A stretch of 64,000 nucleotides of DNA from positions 60,721,166 to 60,785,165 of the forward strand of contig NC_086376.1 in assembly GCF_036588685.1 (NCBI RefSeq), read 5' to 3'. Source of the DNA: Mytilus trossulus. Taxonomy: Eukaryota > Mollusca > Bivalvia > Mytilida > Mytilidae. Positions 31,727 through 43,987 of this stretch are shown here, piece by piece. Under the pieces are notes generated by a model. It saw only the letters and a list, made by a program, of their open reading frames with translations, was not told where the DNA came from and searched no databases. The position numbers and the translations under genes were made by a program. Position 1 is the stretch's first letter, and each line of letters begins with the position of its first letter.

Positions 31727-33400
31727 GTAAGTAGATTATAATTTAAAACGTAAACTACACATACATTTTGACCTTAGATTATGTTCGCAAGGTTAAGGAG
31801 CTCATTGACAAAATTGAACCAAACTGGCTGCTTAAAGCGAATTATTTTTAATTATTTCACTACCATAAATGATTGAACTTAAACAAAATCTTATTGCATG
31901 TAAAAAAATATATATCTCGTACCTAGTGCACCTTTACGCTATTACAAATTGTCACATTTCGGTGGAAACTATTTGACATCTAAAATAATATATATAATGA
32001 TTTATGTTGTATTAATATTCTGAATGAATCCAATTTTACATATTTGCGTTATTATTCTACTAACGAAACCTTTTGGAATTTTGGTACCACAGTGGCTTTC
32101 AAATTCTTACAATTTTTTACTTTATGTCTATTCAATATTTTTGATTTACGCGTCACTCATATTTTTTTGGTAGACGAAACGCGCGTTTTGCGAGCATATT
32201 TAATAATCCTGGTATCTTTGATGGGTTTGTTGTAACAACCAATGGATCGGTTTCAAAACGTTTGATTTTTAAACCCTGTATACCACCATTCCCAATCTAA
32301 AATAATAATTTTAAAAATACTTTGATCGACCAAAACTATTTTATATTGTCGTTTACCTTCTGACGCCAAAAACGCGACTTTTAGCAATAAATGTAGTTGT
32401 TAATATTTTGATAGATGCTTTTTGTGTTTATATTAAATATTTGTTTGTTTTTTGTTCTAATTGAGATTATGACATAATGATAACCGCTGTATCCCTATTT
32501 TGACAATTTTACCTCTTATGTCTGTTTTGTTCACGCATCGTTTTTAAATATAATGTAATTTTATGCGACTGTACTATAAGTAACAGGTTTTAGCGGTATA
32601 AAACAGGTTCAATCCAACATTTTCTTCATATGAAAAATCCTGTACTAAGTCAGGCATATGACAGATGTTGTCCATTTGTTTGATGTGTTTTATCATTTGA
32701 TGAGGGACTTTCCGTTTTGAATTTTCCTCGGAGTTCAGTATTTTTGTGATTTTACTTTTACACTTTTAGTCGGTGGTTCATCATAACGGTATCATTACGT
32801 CGAACTTGTGTGTAAACATTAGGCAAAATTGACCGTAGATGGATTTTGTTATTTTTAGGGACTTTTTGGTCGTATAGCTCCTCGACTCTTTTGGTTTTTA
32901 TACATCTTTGGCTTTTAAATATTTAGCATTAAGCAGTCCAAATAAATATATGTTCATAGCTCTTCGGACGCATGAAATTTTTTCTTCTTCATATAATTGA
33001 TTATTCTCTTGCTTCATTAAGATACAAATATTTTGTTGGAAGGAGGAACAAAAATCATTAATTAAACAAAAAAATACTCTGATTTTCAACTGTTATCATT
33101 AAAGCGCTTGAAGATTCTATATATTGACAACATATTTGTTACTTTTGTTGGACGTGTGTTTCATCACACAAACTGTGTATGTATGCTTACCGACCTTTTT
33201 TTAGTCAGAATGTATAATTCAAGATCTGATCTGTGATGAATAATCGATTACCTTTCCCTATAAAGACGCAATGGATGTCTCCTTACTAAAATTAATTTTA
33301 AAAAATCGATGACTTTATTAAATGCATCTATCATTTCGAATTTGAAATAAAGTACAGATGCAGTCAATTCTCTATCTATGGTGAGTTCATTTGCAACCAC
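31727..33400. other. Intron 2 of temptin-like gene 1, repeat-rich
   Basis: Holds pieces of dispersed repeats: 32130-32225 (GACGAAACGCGCGTTTTGCG and TAATCCTGGTATCTTTGA, 356-bp-unit family) and 32570-32780 (GTACTAAGTCAGGCATATGACA, GAGTTCAGTATTTTTGTGAT). No exon. Confidence 0.55.
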
Positions 33401-33409
33401 TGCTCAAAG

Positions 33410-33730
33410 TCGGTTCGTCCCCGAGAGTATCACCAGCCCAGTAGTCAGCACTTGTGTGTTTTCATGAGCTATAATTGATATGGTCATAATTAAAAATTTA
33501 CTGTTTACAACAAAATAGAGTTTTCGAAATTTATAAGGATTTAACACTACAAACATACATGTAGAATACGTGAGCTGTATTGAAAAAAAACGTTGTAAGT
33601 TGGGATCCTTAATGCTTTTCCAATTTGTACTTTATTTGGCCTTTTCGTATTTTTTAGTTCAATCTTTTATGATGAGTCTTTTATAGACGAAATGCGCGTC
33701 TGGAGTATAAAATCTTAATCCTAGTATCCT
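33410..33730 (-). repeat. 356-bp-unit repeat, diverged partial copy
   Basis: GTCCCCGAGAGTATCACCAG through GACGAAATGCGCGTCTGG and AATCTTAATCCTAGTATC matches 3800-4105 with many changes. Confidence 0.7.
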
Positions 33731-33939
33731 GCTACCAATATGACTTCATTCATATCTTGCCTTCTAGAAACTGTCAATAAGGATTGGAAGGGAACAGAAC
33801 TTTTTGACAAAAGGAATGATTGTAGCTTCCAGATATAAACTTTCCATATTTATGTGGCAATATTACAGGAGTGTCTGCATGGGTGTAACATATTAAAAAA
33901 ACAATATTAAATTGGTGCTTCTCATGAGTTCCTTATGTC

Positions 33940-34490
33940 ACGTGATGGTTCAGTGCTTACAAGGAAGCTATTGAATCAAGGGTTCCAAGTTATGAAGTTG
34001 AAGTCGTTCTTTGGCAAGTGTCCCACAAGCAATCACGAGTTGGTTTATATGTTACGAGTAATTACAAATATGTACCAATTATAGTAACGATAATCCCTTG
34101 TCATTCGATGGTCAAATCCCCAAATAATACTTATCATCGAATCTGTTCTTGATAAATCATAATAAAATACGACAGCTGCGTACCATGACGTACCATTAGT
34201 TTTGTGATATTTGTGTCACTCAGCCTTTCACATACTGGTTTGTATACTTGTTTGACTTTTCGTTGTCTTTTAAAAGAATTCTTAGCGTTGTAAGTTGCTG
34301 CTGCTAGAATGTTGCTACATACAGATGGAAAGATCACGATTTGGAAGCCGAAATTATCTCTCTTGTTCTAAAAGTTTTGTGTTCAACTGACCCTCGTTGT
34401 TAATTTCATCACGTAAGGCAAGATATGATGCATATGTAACTGTATCTGTAGTATCCTTTATCTCGAGTCTGATCGGTTAAATTCGTACAA
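33940..34490. pseudogene. Rearranged Penelope-like reverse transcriptase fragments
   Basis: Plus strand 33955-34020 reads L-T-R-K-L-L-N-Q-G-F-Q-V-M-K-L-K. Minus strand, about 34480 down to 34300, reads I-K-D-T-T-D-T-V-T-Y-A-S-Y-L-A-L-R, then I-N-N-E-G-Q-L, then F-P-S-V-C-S-N-I-L-A-A-A after a frame change. Both belong to the C-terminal part of one reverse-transcriptase family common in mussel genomes (Penelope-like by my recognition), normally on one strand. The locus is therefore inverted internally and dead. Confidence 0.6.
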
Positions 34491-35232
34491 AGTCACCAAA
34501 CTTGGAATTTGATGAGAGAACGTCACCTATGTAGCGGAAAGTAAAGTTGAAGGATATTGCTTACTACTTTTCTTTCTTCCTATGAAGCTCCTGTGGGAAG
34601 TCAGTCGCATATGAAAAAAGGAACAAGTCGTCAAAAAGAAGTCCATATTTTGTTCCCTTTAGAAATGCTGATGTTTTTGTTGATAAACAATCGGCACTCC
34701 CCCATGATCGAGTTATCCTGTTATGCAAACAGTTTAAATTGTAAAGATTACAAATATATCAAAAGTTCCACGACAAACTTTCAAGAGTTGATTGTATCAG
34801 ATTTAAATTGCCAAATAACGTAGAGAATACAACTTTGTTTAAAACATTTTACCTTGTGTTGTTCAACTGTTTAAGACGTTTTATTATATATTCAATATCA
34901 TTTGAAACTTAATGAAGCTAAACACATATGGCGCTAGAGCGAAGTTTAATTGGCGTTTTCTCAAAGTGGTTGTTGTTGACCCGATGTTTGCTACCATTTA
35001 TAACCCAAAACGATTTCAGATTTTGTACTACCTAAAGTATCATTATAATAACACAATGTACTATTATGTTGCGGTCAAATGAGAAATATTGAACACATAT
35101 CCTGACGACTACGTAATCATCTCATCTCAATGCCACACTATACGAACACATTTTCTCGACAAATTACAACAATTTTGTTCTTGTCACTTTCAAGATTTTT
35201 TTCTTGTCACTTACAAGATTTTTTTCTTGTAG

Positions 35233-35324
35233 GTATTTGTGAACCTGTTGGAAGTCCTTGGTGTATAAGAGAGCAAGGATTCACATGTTATGACTTGGAG
35301 AACAGTGCCAATCTTAAGCCCTAA
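35233..35324 (+). CDS. Temptin-like secreted protein 1, exon 3
   Basis: Pyrimidine-rich TTTTTTTCTTGTAG acceptor; completes the split Gly codon and encodes G-I-C-E-P-V-G-S-P-W-C-I-R-E-Q-G-F-T-C and then N-L-K-P, stop TAA at 35322-35324. Three cysteines complete the six of the mature protein. ATTAAA (35333-35338) and AATAAA (35467-35472) are possible polyadenylation signals. The preceding 100 bases contain a tandem TTTTTTCTTGTCACTTACAAG-like duplication in the pyrimidine tract. Confidence 0.88.
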
Positions 35325-35466
35325 AAATGATTATTAAAAGAGCAGATTTGTTTTTCATGATATTAGATTCAAGATGTTGAATGATAAATTCATGAAGTCT
35401 AATTAATGTGCAACAAAATGCATGAACATAGGCCAATTCAAGAAAAATATTTATAAACAATGATCT

Positions 35467-35472
35467 AATAAA
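35467..35472 (+). terminator. Candidate polyadenylation signal, temptin-like gene 1
   Basis: AATAAA, 143 bases after the stop codon. Confidence 0.35.
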
Positions 35473-36321
35473 GAGTGGTAATTGTGTTTACTTTGTATAA
35501 CTTTAAGTGAAATTTGGCTGCAGAAGAAACGGTGACATACTATACAAAATATGTAATCAAGCACAAAACAGATACAATGGACAGGATCCTTTAACATACT
35601 GGCAACTACCATTATACTCAATGTTCTTCCATTTGTTTTTCTAAATCAGTAAATTCAAGATTATCTCGGCCATATTTTCTTTAGATCCCACAAAGTTTTA
35701 GTTAGCGGATTAATTCTCGAAACTGGAATTGGGAAAATGCTTTTATTTCAGTGTTTATGGGGTAGCTGGTTGGCAGAAGCGAATGCTACTTGTGAATGTT
35801 TTAAATATGTAAACATCAAAATTAGGAAAACTAAAACGGGGAAATGATTAAACTTTTAACATCTACAAATATATTTTTGTGTTCTAGAATACATACAGAA
35901 CCATGTGCACTATTATTTCGGAAGAGATAGTATTGAATGACCTTAAACGGAAATACTTTAAATGCGTGTAAAATATCACACTTTCCGAGAAGATGGATAT
36001 TGGTGCTTGTCTTTGGTATAAGTGAATAAACAAAATAAGGGGAAAATAAAGAAGTTTTATGAATATAGATATTGTCCAGAAATCAGAATCCTGTATATAT
36101 CGCACCGGAACATATACTAGTATTTCAAGATTATCTTTATAGATAGTCAAAATTGTAATGTACAATCTCGACAAATGGATTTTTACAGTTCAGATTATTG
36201 ATCTTTAATCAACAAAATCATTCTTCTAGTTAGCAGTATCATCATATTTTATAAAATTTCAGAGTGGTTGATACAATCTAAATCTAGGCTTGGGTTTTTA
36301 CAAAAACTTTCCCCTTTCCTT

Positions 36322-36415
36322 CGATAACTGATCAATGCATGTCAGAAGATAAAGACATACGTAAGAACCGTCTAGGTACGATAGATAAGGCCTTTCTACT
36401 TACAGACAATTTACA
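36322..36415 (+). promoter_or_regulatory. Upstream block conserved with temptin-like gene 1
   Basis: GATAACTGATCAATGCATGTCA and GATAGATAAGGCCTTTC match the block before gene 1 (26135-26230) while the flanks differ. Confidence 0.45.
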
Positions 36416-36598
36416 ATGTGGACGTGCGTTTTAGTTATACTGGTAACTATCCAGATTTATTCCTGTAAACCAAGTTACAGAGATTACATTCCGAATGGAT
36501 ATAATGTTCCAAATCCGTGTGTATCCCCCGGAGTATGGAATGCAGTTGGACACTACAACCCATTCCATCATACACTTATAAAAAACAAGTTTGGTCGG
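36416..36598 (+). CDS. Temptin-like secreted protein 2, exon 1
   Basis: First of three exons (36416-36598, 40524-40674, 43988-44079) giving 141 residues, a head-to-tail paralogue of the gene 10 kb upstream. Signal peptide M-W-T-C-V-L-V-I-L-V, cleaved near 17, then K-P-S-Y-R-D-Y-I-P-N-G-Y, V-P-N-P-C and W-N-A-V-G-H-Y-N-P. The exon has the same length (183 bases) as in gene 1 and ends in phase 0 at CGG|GTGAGT (36599). The protein keeps every family residue I can judge, including F-G-R followed by D-F across the intron. It is likely secreted and disulfide-bonded; pheromone function is known for gastropod temptin, not shown here. Confidence 0.9.
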
Positions 36599-36714
36599 GT
36601 GAGTTTTTCAATCTTAAATTAGAAATTAGTAAAACAGTTTTTTTTCCCAATGGCATTACTTCTTCACATTATTAGTTATTTTTGTTTGAAAGGGAACAGG
36701 TTTAATTCACCACT

Positions 36715-36870
36715 TTCTGAATAAGCAAATGCCTGTACCAAGTCAGGTATATGACAGTTGTTGTCTATTCGTTTGGTGTACTTGAGGTTTTGATTTTGCC
36801 CATTTGATTATAGACTTTCCGTTTTGAATGTTCCTCATAGTTCAGTATTTTTGTGTTTTCACGTTTTATA
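36715..36870 (+). repeat. Dispersed repeat fragment (CAAGTCAGGTATATGACAG family)
   Basis: CCTGTACCAAGTCAGGTATATG and TTCAGTATTTTTGTG recur at 32640-32760 and 46378-46515. Intron 1 of temptin-like gene 2. Confidence 0.65.
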
Positions 36871-37317
36871 CTTTTACTAGAGCATCAAATTTTTTTTCAT
36901 ATCATGCTACTTGCTTGAGATCGAAAATTATTGCTAGAAACTAAGGAGCCACGTGGTGTTGCTAATGAAATTAAAATGAAATTGACAATTTCGATATCGG
37001 TAAAACACTGATAAACAGATTATCATATGTCATCTCAACTCGATTGCTTTTCTCGCTCTCGTCGTACCTTATCAAGCGAGAAAACCAATCTCGTTGAGAG
37101 GATCAAAGATAATATATAAAAACAAACAATATTCAGGATTGTAGTATTGCTGTTTATCACCGATTATATATGTATAATATGTTCGGTTTTTGAGATCAGC
37201 TTGGGCGTGTAATGTACAAATTATCAGAAACAGTACATGAGTCACGACCAAGCTGAATAAAAAACCTTACAATCACTATTATAGACAGCAACGTCGTTGG
37301 TTAAGGGTTATACAAGA

Positions 37318-37690
37318 GGGGCGAAAGATACAAGAGCGAGAGTCAAATCGTGAAAATAAACTGACTTAAAGTTTTTAGAAAGGAAAGTTTCCATAAAGGC
37401 ATTAATGAATAAAACAAAAGAATGATTTTCTACACAATTACTAAAAATATTGCTAGGGATTTTGTTAAATCCCTGATTACAAATTGAAATAAAGAGAGAC
37501 GAAATATACCAGAGGGACAGCCAAACTCATAAATCTAAAATAAACTGACGACATGTCTAAAAATGAAAAGGACAAACAATAGTACACATGCCACACCAGA
37601 GAAAACTAAAGAATAAACAACAAGAACCCCACCAAAAACTAGGGGTTATCTCAGTTACTCCGGAAGGGTTAGCAGATCCTGCTCCACATG
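37318..37690 (+). repeat. Two fragments of the AAAGATACCAGAGGGAGAG family
   Basis: GAAAGATACAAGAGCGAGAG at 37322 and GAAATATACCAGAGGGACAG at 37500, the second continuing through GGGGTTATCTCAGTTACTCC as in 54590 and 61980. Between them is an AATCCCTGATT-type motif (37455-37485). Confidence 0.6.
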
Positions 37691-37754
37691 TGGCACTCGT
37701 CGTGTTGTTTATGTTATAACAAATCTGTAAATGGTTTAAATCTGTAGGTCACAT

Positions 37755-38210
37755 TCATGAAAGGAAAGGGGATTGTAGTTACGACGTAAGGAACATATCC
37801 GATATCATTTGTGAAACGGTTATTCCATAACGGTCAACCAACTCGTGATGGCGTCCATAAAATTTACGAAGAGATGATTTTAACTTCACCATTTGGACAT
37901 CTTGATTTCATAGCTTCCTTGTTAGCATCAACACTCTATCAATTCAAGAAAATCATGATAGGAAATGCATGCACGTGAATATCGTTTCAATTGGGAGATA
38001 TATACACTGTATGCAGGTGCTGCTGGAATATTACTACTTAGAAATGGAAAGTTCACAATTGGACTGCTAAAATCATCTCTTTTGTCGTAAAGTTGTTTTT
38101 TTCAATCGACCCTCATTGTCAATTCTATGTAGGTCAAGATATGAGACCGACTTAACTGTATCTGTTGTATCCTTTATTTGGCAATGTATGCTTGTAATTA
38201 AAGACGATCT
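37755..38210 (-). pseudogene. Penelope-like reverse transcriptase C-terminal fragment
   Basis: Minus strand reads I-K-D-T-T-D-T-V-K-S-V-S-Y-L-D-L-H and I-D-N-E-G-R-L, then after a frameshift D-K-R-D-D-F-S-S-P-I-V-N-F-P-F and N-I-P-A-A-P-A, then V-Y-I-S-Q-L-K-R-Y-S-R-A, and finally L-K-S-S-L-R-K-F-Y-G-R-H-H-E-L. Same protein family as 33940-34490. At least two frameshifts; no N-terminal domains nearby. Confidence 0.65.
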
Positions 38211-38489
38211 AACGGTTTTTGTGTGAATGGCAGCAAGTCATTAATAGAGACATCATGCAGAGTAGGTCATGTATAATGACGATGACCATGACTGCGTCTA
38301 CGTCGAGGATTAAAGTTAACAATATTCACCACAATAACCGAGCTACACGAAGGACTAGATAGAATACCTATACCATCAATTTTGTCATTTTACCCATATG
38401 GTGTTGTAGTTCACAATTGTCTAATCCAGTAGCCCTCTTTTTGTCTAGGTAGAGGCGTTACACGATTAGAATTGTTAGAACTATGGTAT

Positions 38490-38790
38490 ATTTTTATGCC
38501 CCACCTACAATAGTAGAGGGGCATTATTTTTTCTGGTCTGTGCCTCCGTTCGTTCGTCCGTCTGTGCGTCCGTCCGTCCGTCTGTGCGTCCGTCCGTCCG
38601 TCTGTGTGTCCGTTCGCTTCAGGTTAAAGTTTTTGGTCAAGGTAGTTTTTGAAGAAGTTGAAGTCTAATCAACTTGAAACTTAGTACACATGTTTCCTCT
38701 GATATGATCTTTCTAATTATAATTCCAAATTAAAGTTTTGACCCCAATTTCACGGTCCACTGAACATATGAAATGATGGTGCGAGTTGGG
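38490..38790 (+). repeat. GCCCCACCTACAATAGTAGAGG mollusc repeat with TCCG/TCTG run
   Basis: TATGCCCCACCTACAATAG start followed by GTCCGTCCGTCTGTGCGTCC repeats (38548-38615) and CAACTTGAAACTTAGTACACA. It is a recurrent bivalve element by recognition. The 61-codon frame over it is not a gene. Confidence 0.6.
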
Positions 38791-39609
38791 CATCCGTGTA
38801 CATGGGACACATTCTTGTTTCAATAATGCGTACTGTCATAGAAACGATGGAATGCTCAGGCTGATTGAAATGCTGGTAAAGATATTAGGGTTAATGTCCG
38901 ATCTATGACCGCACATACGTTTGTTTAGCCTTTCTGTCGTTTCACCTTCCGCAAAAGTTGCACTCTAATCTGTAGACGACATTAATCTATTTACAATCCA
39001 AATAATCGTAACTTCTGATGAAATATGACTTCTGAGTTAAATTGCTAATGAATTCAGCATCTTGATATAAGAAATGTGTATTATTTTAGATAATACAAAT
39101 TAAACAAGCACTGTAGCTGTGAGTATTGCCCGGCGAAACATATCTTTTACTGAGCTGGACCAAAGTTCTAACTTAATATATAACTTTTCATGGTATACAC
39201 TATATAACAAATATCAAGTATGACAAAAACAAAATTGAGGAAAACTGATTATTTGAGTGAATATTCTAATTCCAACGACCATACATCATTAGACCGGACC
39301 AAAATTCGAAATAAATCCGCAACTGATCATGATAATATATATACCTATCATCAAATCAATACTGTAAACATGACCAAATGAAATGCGGAAAATTCTGGGA
39401 ATATTTTTTTGTGAGAAAGTTTGATCTTGATTTAAACACATATCCGCCTGAGTCATATTGTTTGTTCAGTTGTTTGATGAAAATTGCTCATTAATAACAG
39501 TATATAAGGCTCCTTTAACCTCAAACATGTTGTGGTTAACTGTTGTAGTCTTTTTCATTAGAGTTCTAAAATAAAAAAAATAGAAATACGTTTTTATACA
39601 AATTCAATG

Positions 39610-39775
39610 AATTAAATCAGGGAATCTGCAAAAAAGATCTTAATTATTTCAGTGATAGTAAAATCCCTAGTCAAAATCAGGGAGTTCACAAATCACTAAT
39701 CAGTTCAATTGTGATACACAATCCCTAAAATTTACGGATTTAACAAATCCCTGATTTTACAAATTCACCATTACA
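39610..39775. repeat. Alternating AATCAGGGA / AATCCCTGA motifs
   Basis: Five or more short units in both orientations (AAATCAGGGAATC, AAAATCCCTAGTC, AAAATCAGGGAG, CAATCCCTAAAA, AAATCCCTGATTTTAC), with another pair at 37458-37480. It is a small inverted-unit array in intron 1 of temptin-like gene 2. Confidence 0.65.
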
Positions 39776-40289
39776 TATATACAATGTATATACAACGCTT
39801 CTTCAAATATCAGCAAAGCAATGTTAAAACTGCAAATGTTGTGCTGATATTTAGAGAACTTATGAATATGATATATGTATTCATCAGTTATCACCTTCAC
39901 TGGTCATCCAATGGATACATCTGTCGTAGAGTTGTCACTTGTTTAGACGTACTTAGATTATTACTGTGACTGCATCTTACGATCATTAACGATAGATAAT
40001 TTGGCTAATCTGCAATCAATTCCATCTTAATGGCTAATATATCATTCAGTGTAACAAGTGTAGATTCTTCTGACGAGGAAAGGCCACTGAAAGCTGAATT
40101 TTTAGTTCAGTTAAGATGGACGTGTGGTTCGAATGCTGGATCACAGTGCAGGCGATATTGTCTCGATTCCCAATAGCATGCAGTCGAATCATGTCGAGTG
40201 AAGAACAAAAAATTGCAACACGTGGTATATTGACAATGAGTCAACTGATCACAATAAAAGCTATAGGTCAACATAGATAACTAGTGTAA

Positions 40290-40510
40290 AACAATTCAAC
40301 GACAAAACAAATGGCATGACTTGTGTACGAAATCATGAACGGAAAACAAATATAATATACAGCAGCAAAAGTCAACCACGGAATTACAGGCTCAAAACTT
40401 TAGACAAGCGCATACATATTGTGACGGGATTCAACTTGTTTGAATGCACTAACACTCTCTTAACTTTGGAGAGTGGTGTAACAGTACAATATAAGAAATA
40501 TACAATTTTT
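40290..40510 (-). repeat. Dispersed repeat (reverse GCGGTATGGG family)
   Basis: ATCATGAACGGAAAAC, CAACCACGGAATTACAGGC and GGAGAGTGGTGTAACAGTA align with 25440-25610. It ends 14 bases before exon 2 of temptin-like gene 2. Confidence 0.6.
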
Positions 40511-40523
40511 ATTTTATTTTTAG

Positions 40524-40674
40524 GATTTTACGAGTGCTTCAAATTTTTGGAGCTTAAGCCTTTGTCGTATGGATTCAGATCGAGACAATAAAACAAACGG
40601 TGAGGAACTGGGAGATCCCAATTGTATCTGGTTTGAAGGACAAACTCCATCTCACACACCTATGAGCCATCCTG
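40524..40674 (+). CDS. Temptin-like secreted protein 2, exon 2
   Basis: TTATTTTTAG acceptor; encodes D-F-T-S-A-S-N-F-W-S-L-S-L-C-R-M-D-S-D-R, then T-N-G-E-E-L-G-D-P-N-C and S-H-P, ending in phase 1 at CCTG|GTAAGC. One codon longer than the gene 1 exon. It keeps the canonical Asn-Gly after the acidic loop. Confidence 0.9.
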
Positions 40675-41269
40675 GTAAGCATGAACATGGAAACATGAAC
40701 GTATCAATAACAGATGTAAATGTACTAAGAACGATCTTATTTTTGATAATGAATTACTAATGTGTTGCGTTTTCATATTATAGAAATACTAATTGCTTAA
40801 ACACTAATATTAATTGATTTATATGAATGCCGTTTTATTTTCAAGTTTCCAATTTATCATTTTTCAATTTCCAATTACTCAACAGTAACATACCCGCTGC
40901 CCCCAACGGTATTACATATCTCAGATGATGTACATGTTTTGTCATAATTTTATATCTTTTATTTTTTATTCGTATGTAAAAATAAACAACAGATCACCCA
41001 GTTCATTTATAAGATTTCAGTTGAAAGCACCTATATGTACCCGATTTTTTTTTTACGTTTTACATTTTGATTTAGAAGAAATACAAAATACCAACAAAGA
41101 TAGATAATACAATATATAAGGGTATTACTTACATAATTCTATATTAATATTCTTGAAATTGTTACAAAAAAATACATCTAATGACATAGTTGGATTTGCC
41201 AGACCTAATCGGTGGCAAATATTAAGAAATTTACATGTCCCGTCATTTTTGTAGCGTTAATTCAGTCGT

Positions 41270-41500
41270 GTGAAAGACAGTTCGTAGTTTTGTTGTGCTG
41301 TACTATGTTGTTTTACGTATTTTGTTTCTGTGGTTAGCCTGTCGAAATGTACTATTTGGTTTTTTTTATTTGTGTCTTTCTCTATGTTCTTGTATTTTTT
41401 TGTATTGTATTCCTGTCATGTAATGTTGTCATTTTAATGATATATTTAACACTGTCATAAAAGCGCGAGGTTTTGCTAGCAACACAACTAAGTTAAACCT
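41270..41500 (+). repeat. Dispersed repeat (GTCGTGTGAAAGACAGTTCG family)
   Basis: Near match to 47370-47640 through TTGTGCTGT, TTTTACGTATTTTGTTTCTG, CATGTAATGTTGTCATTTTA and AAAGCGCGAGG. Sequence upstream (40930-41270) also resembles 47060-47370, so this is one longer duplicated block. Confidence 0.8.
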
Positions 41501-41524
41501 ATTTTCTTTCTTTTTCTTCTTCTT

Positions 41525-41970
41525 TTAGTTGATGTGTTTCCATCGGTTTTAGCATGTAACTCGGATTTGTTTTCTCTCTACCGATTTATGACTTTCAAAG
41601 AGCGGTATACTACTGTTGCTTTTATTTACATTAATATTTCAGATAGATTGTTTGTGTTTTTCTCGGTTTAAGCTTGTAACTCGGATTTGTTTTCTCTCTA
41701 CCGATTTAATACTTTTGAAGAACGATATACTACTGCTGCTTATATTTACATTGCTATTTCAGAAAGATTGTACGTGTTTCCCTCGGTATAAGTTTGTAAC
41801 TCGGATTTGTTTTCTGTCTACCGTTTTATGACTTTCGAAGAGCGGTATACTACTGTTGCTTTTATTTACATAAATATTTTAGAAAGATTGTATGTGTTTC
41901 CCTCGGTTTTAGTTGATAACTCGGATTTGTTTTCTCTCTACCGATTTATGACTTTTGAAGAGCGGTATAT
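41525..41970 (-). repeat. Four 120-bp tandem repeats with no indels
   Basis: ACTCGGATTTGTTTTCTCTC recurs at exactly 120-base intervals (41559, 41679, 41799, 41919), each unit containing GGTATACTACTGTTGCTTTT or a close variant. The sequence continues at 41971-42470 with the flank of a minus-strand dispersed repeat (AACTGAGGGAAACGCATT), so the array is an internal expansion of that element. Forty codons per unit keep a frame open on the plus strand, but I see no coding evidence. Confidence 0.8.
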
Positions 41971-42560
41971 AAAGGCAACAGTAGTAAACCGCTGTTCAAA
42001 ACTCATAAATTCATGGACAAAAAACAAAATAGTGATAACAAACTAAAACTGAGGGAAACGCATTTAACATAAGAGGAGAACAACGACACAACATTAAATG
42101 TAACACACACAGAAACGGACTAAGCATAATACAAAATCCTACGAGAATAACAAATATAACATCAAAACCCTGAATTTGGGATAGATAAGAGAACACAAAC
42201 GACACAACGGAAATACAACGTTAAAATGTATCACACACAGTATAATATAACAATGGTCATATTCCTGACTTGGTACAGGACATTTTTAAAGGAAAAAATG
42301 GTGGGTTGAACCTGGTTTTGTGGCATGCCAAACCCCCCTCTTTAATGGCCATGTGAAAAATAACATTAAAATGACAACACAACATTACAGGACTATAATA
42401 TAAATAAATAGGAGACCACAATTGACAAAGAAACACACGAATAATAGCTAACAAATGGCAACAAGCTTAAAATTTTAATACGCCAGAAGACTTACTAGTG
42501 ACGCTCAAATACAAAAGTTTGAAAGCCGAAACAAGTAAAAAGTTGAACAGCATCGAGGAC
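41971..42560 (-). repeat. Dispersed repeat flank and 356-unit fragment
   Basis: AACTGAGGGAAACGCATTTA, AGAGGAGAACAACGACACAA and CTTGGTACAGGACATTTTT recur in mussel-type repeats. At 42470-42540 AATACGCCAGAAGACTTACT and GTGACGCTCAAATAC belong to the 356-bp-unit family. Confidence 0.6.
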
Positions 42561-43987
42561 CAAACATACTACTGTTGCTTTTATATACATTGATATTCCA
42601 CAAAGATTATGCTTTCCATAACCTTTATGTCGTTTCTAATTCCTCATTAAAAAAACCTTTAATGAGCATTAAATCTTCAACAGCAACATACGTAAAATAA
42701 TGTCTAAACAGTCATACATTACAAATAATGTTGTATTCCACGTTTCAATTCTCAATTCTATAATTCAAAGTTTTAAAGATATTTTGGTAGAATACAGGTC
42801 AAGATTTATCAAGTTTGATTCCTCCGCGACACCCTCCCCATTAACTCTTCTGTACACCAAAGTAACAATAATATTCGTCGAAGATTCAAAATCAAAATAT
42901 CTGATTTTCGACCAAGAAAATATTAAATTAGGTTTTTATGAAGACCTTTACAATTGCCATTTGTAGCTGGTATAACTGAGATGCACATAGTTCATGCATA
43001 TTATATTATATCAGAGTATCATATGTCATGTATGTACTATAAGCTAAAGCTTCAATATCAAACAAAGAGCAAAAGGTTAGAGAGTGATGATAACACATCT
43101 GATATGAAAATTAACATTTTTAACCTTTTTGTCATATGCCTCAACAATGACGAAAACTAACAGTTTGATATAGTGATCTTTTAATGAGGTATGCAAGCAG
43201 AAGCTCAACCTATTTTATCATATACTTTAGAAGAAAGTAGTATATATTCAAAAGTATTTTTATAAAACTTTCAAGATATAATTTTCATTACTCAAAATAT
43301 GGTTTCCTCTTTCCTAATTTATTTTGTTCTATAGTACTTTGTTATGCTTTTTATTGCTAACATACCATTGAGGCTTATTTTCCGGAATTTGCCGGTTGAC
43401 TTTGTTTCAAAATTCTACTGAAATCTGGTTTGTAGTTTAAAAAGTGTACAACAAAACGTTGAAATTGGTTAAAAACGACACAAACAATACAAATTGTACC
43501 AATGACACACCATCGTTTTCTATTGCTAGATGCCATTCAATAACGCTATGGACTGGCATGTGATTATAGCCGGAAGCAGTTGATAAAGGGTTTTTCTCTA
43601 GTATATAATAAGCATGTGTATCATGCATGATGTTTACATTATGCAAAGATTCAATCAAACCTTTTCGGGCTTATTTAACTAAATATATTACGATTAGTCT
43701 GTTGTGTGATCTATTGGATTATGGTTAGTCGTCATTTTAGACGAAGATATACAAAACACATCACTTAAATTTTCAGCACACTTTTTGAATCATTAAAAAG
43801 TACATTACAAGTCTAATGATCGTAGATAAAGAAATACACGCGACGAACGCCAATAAAAACGCTGTCTATTTTTTTATTGTTGTTTTGCTAATAGTGAAAC
43901 AATTTCCAGTGTAACTTGAATTAAATCAAAAGTTTCTTTAATATTAAATTGTTCATGTGAGCTATCATGTTATTTTCTTTTTTGTAG
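42561..43987. other. Intron 2 of temptin-like gene 2, no exon seen
   Basis: AT-rich; open frames at 42700-42966 and 42954-43160 have no recognisable domain or bias and are judged to be chance. Confidence 0.4.

Noticed and set aside
40131-40150. GGTTCGAATGC resembling a tRNA B box
   Set aside because: No A box at the right distance and no cloverleaf; not called as a tRNA or SINE.
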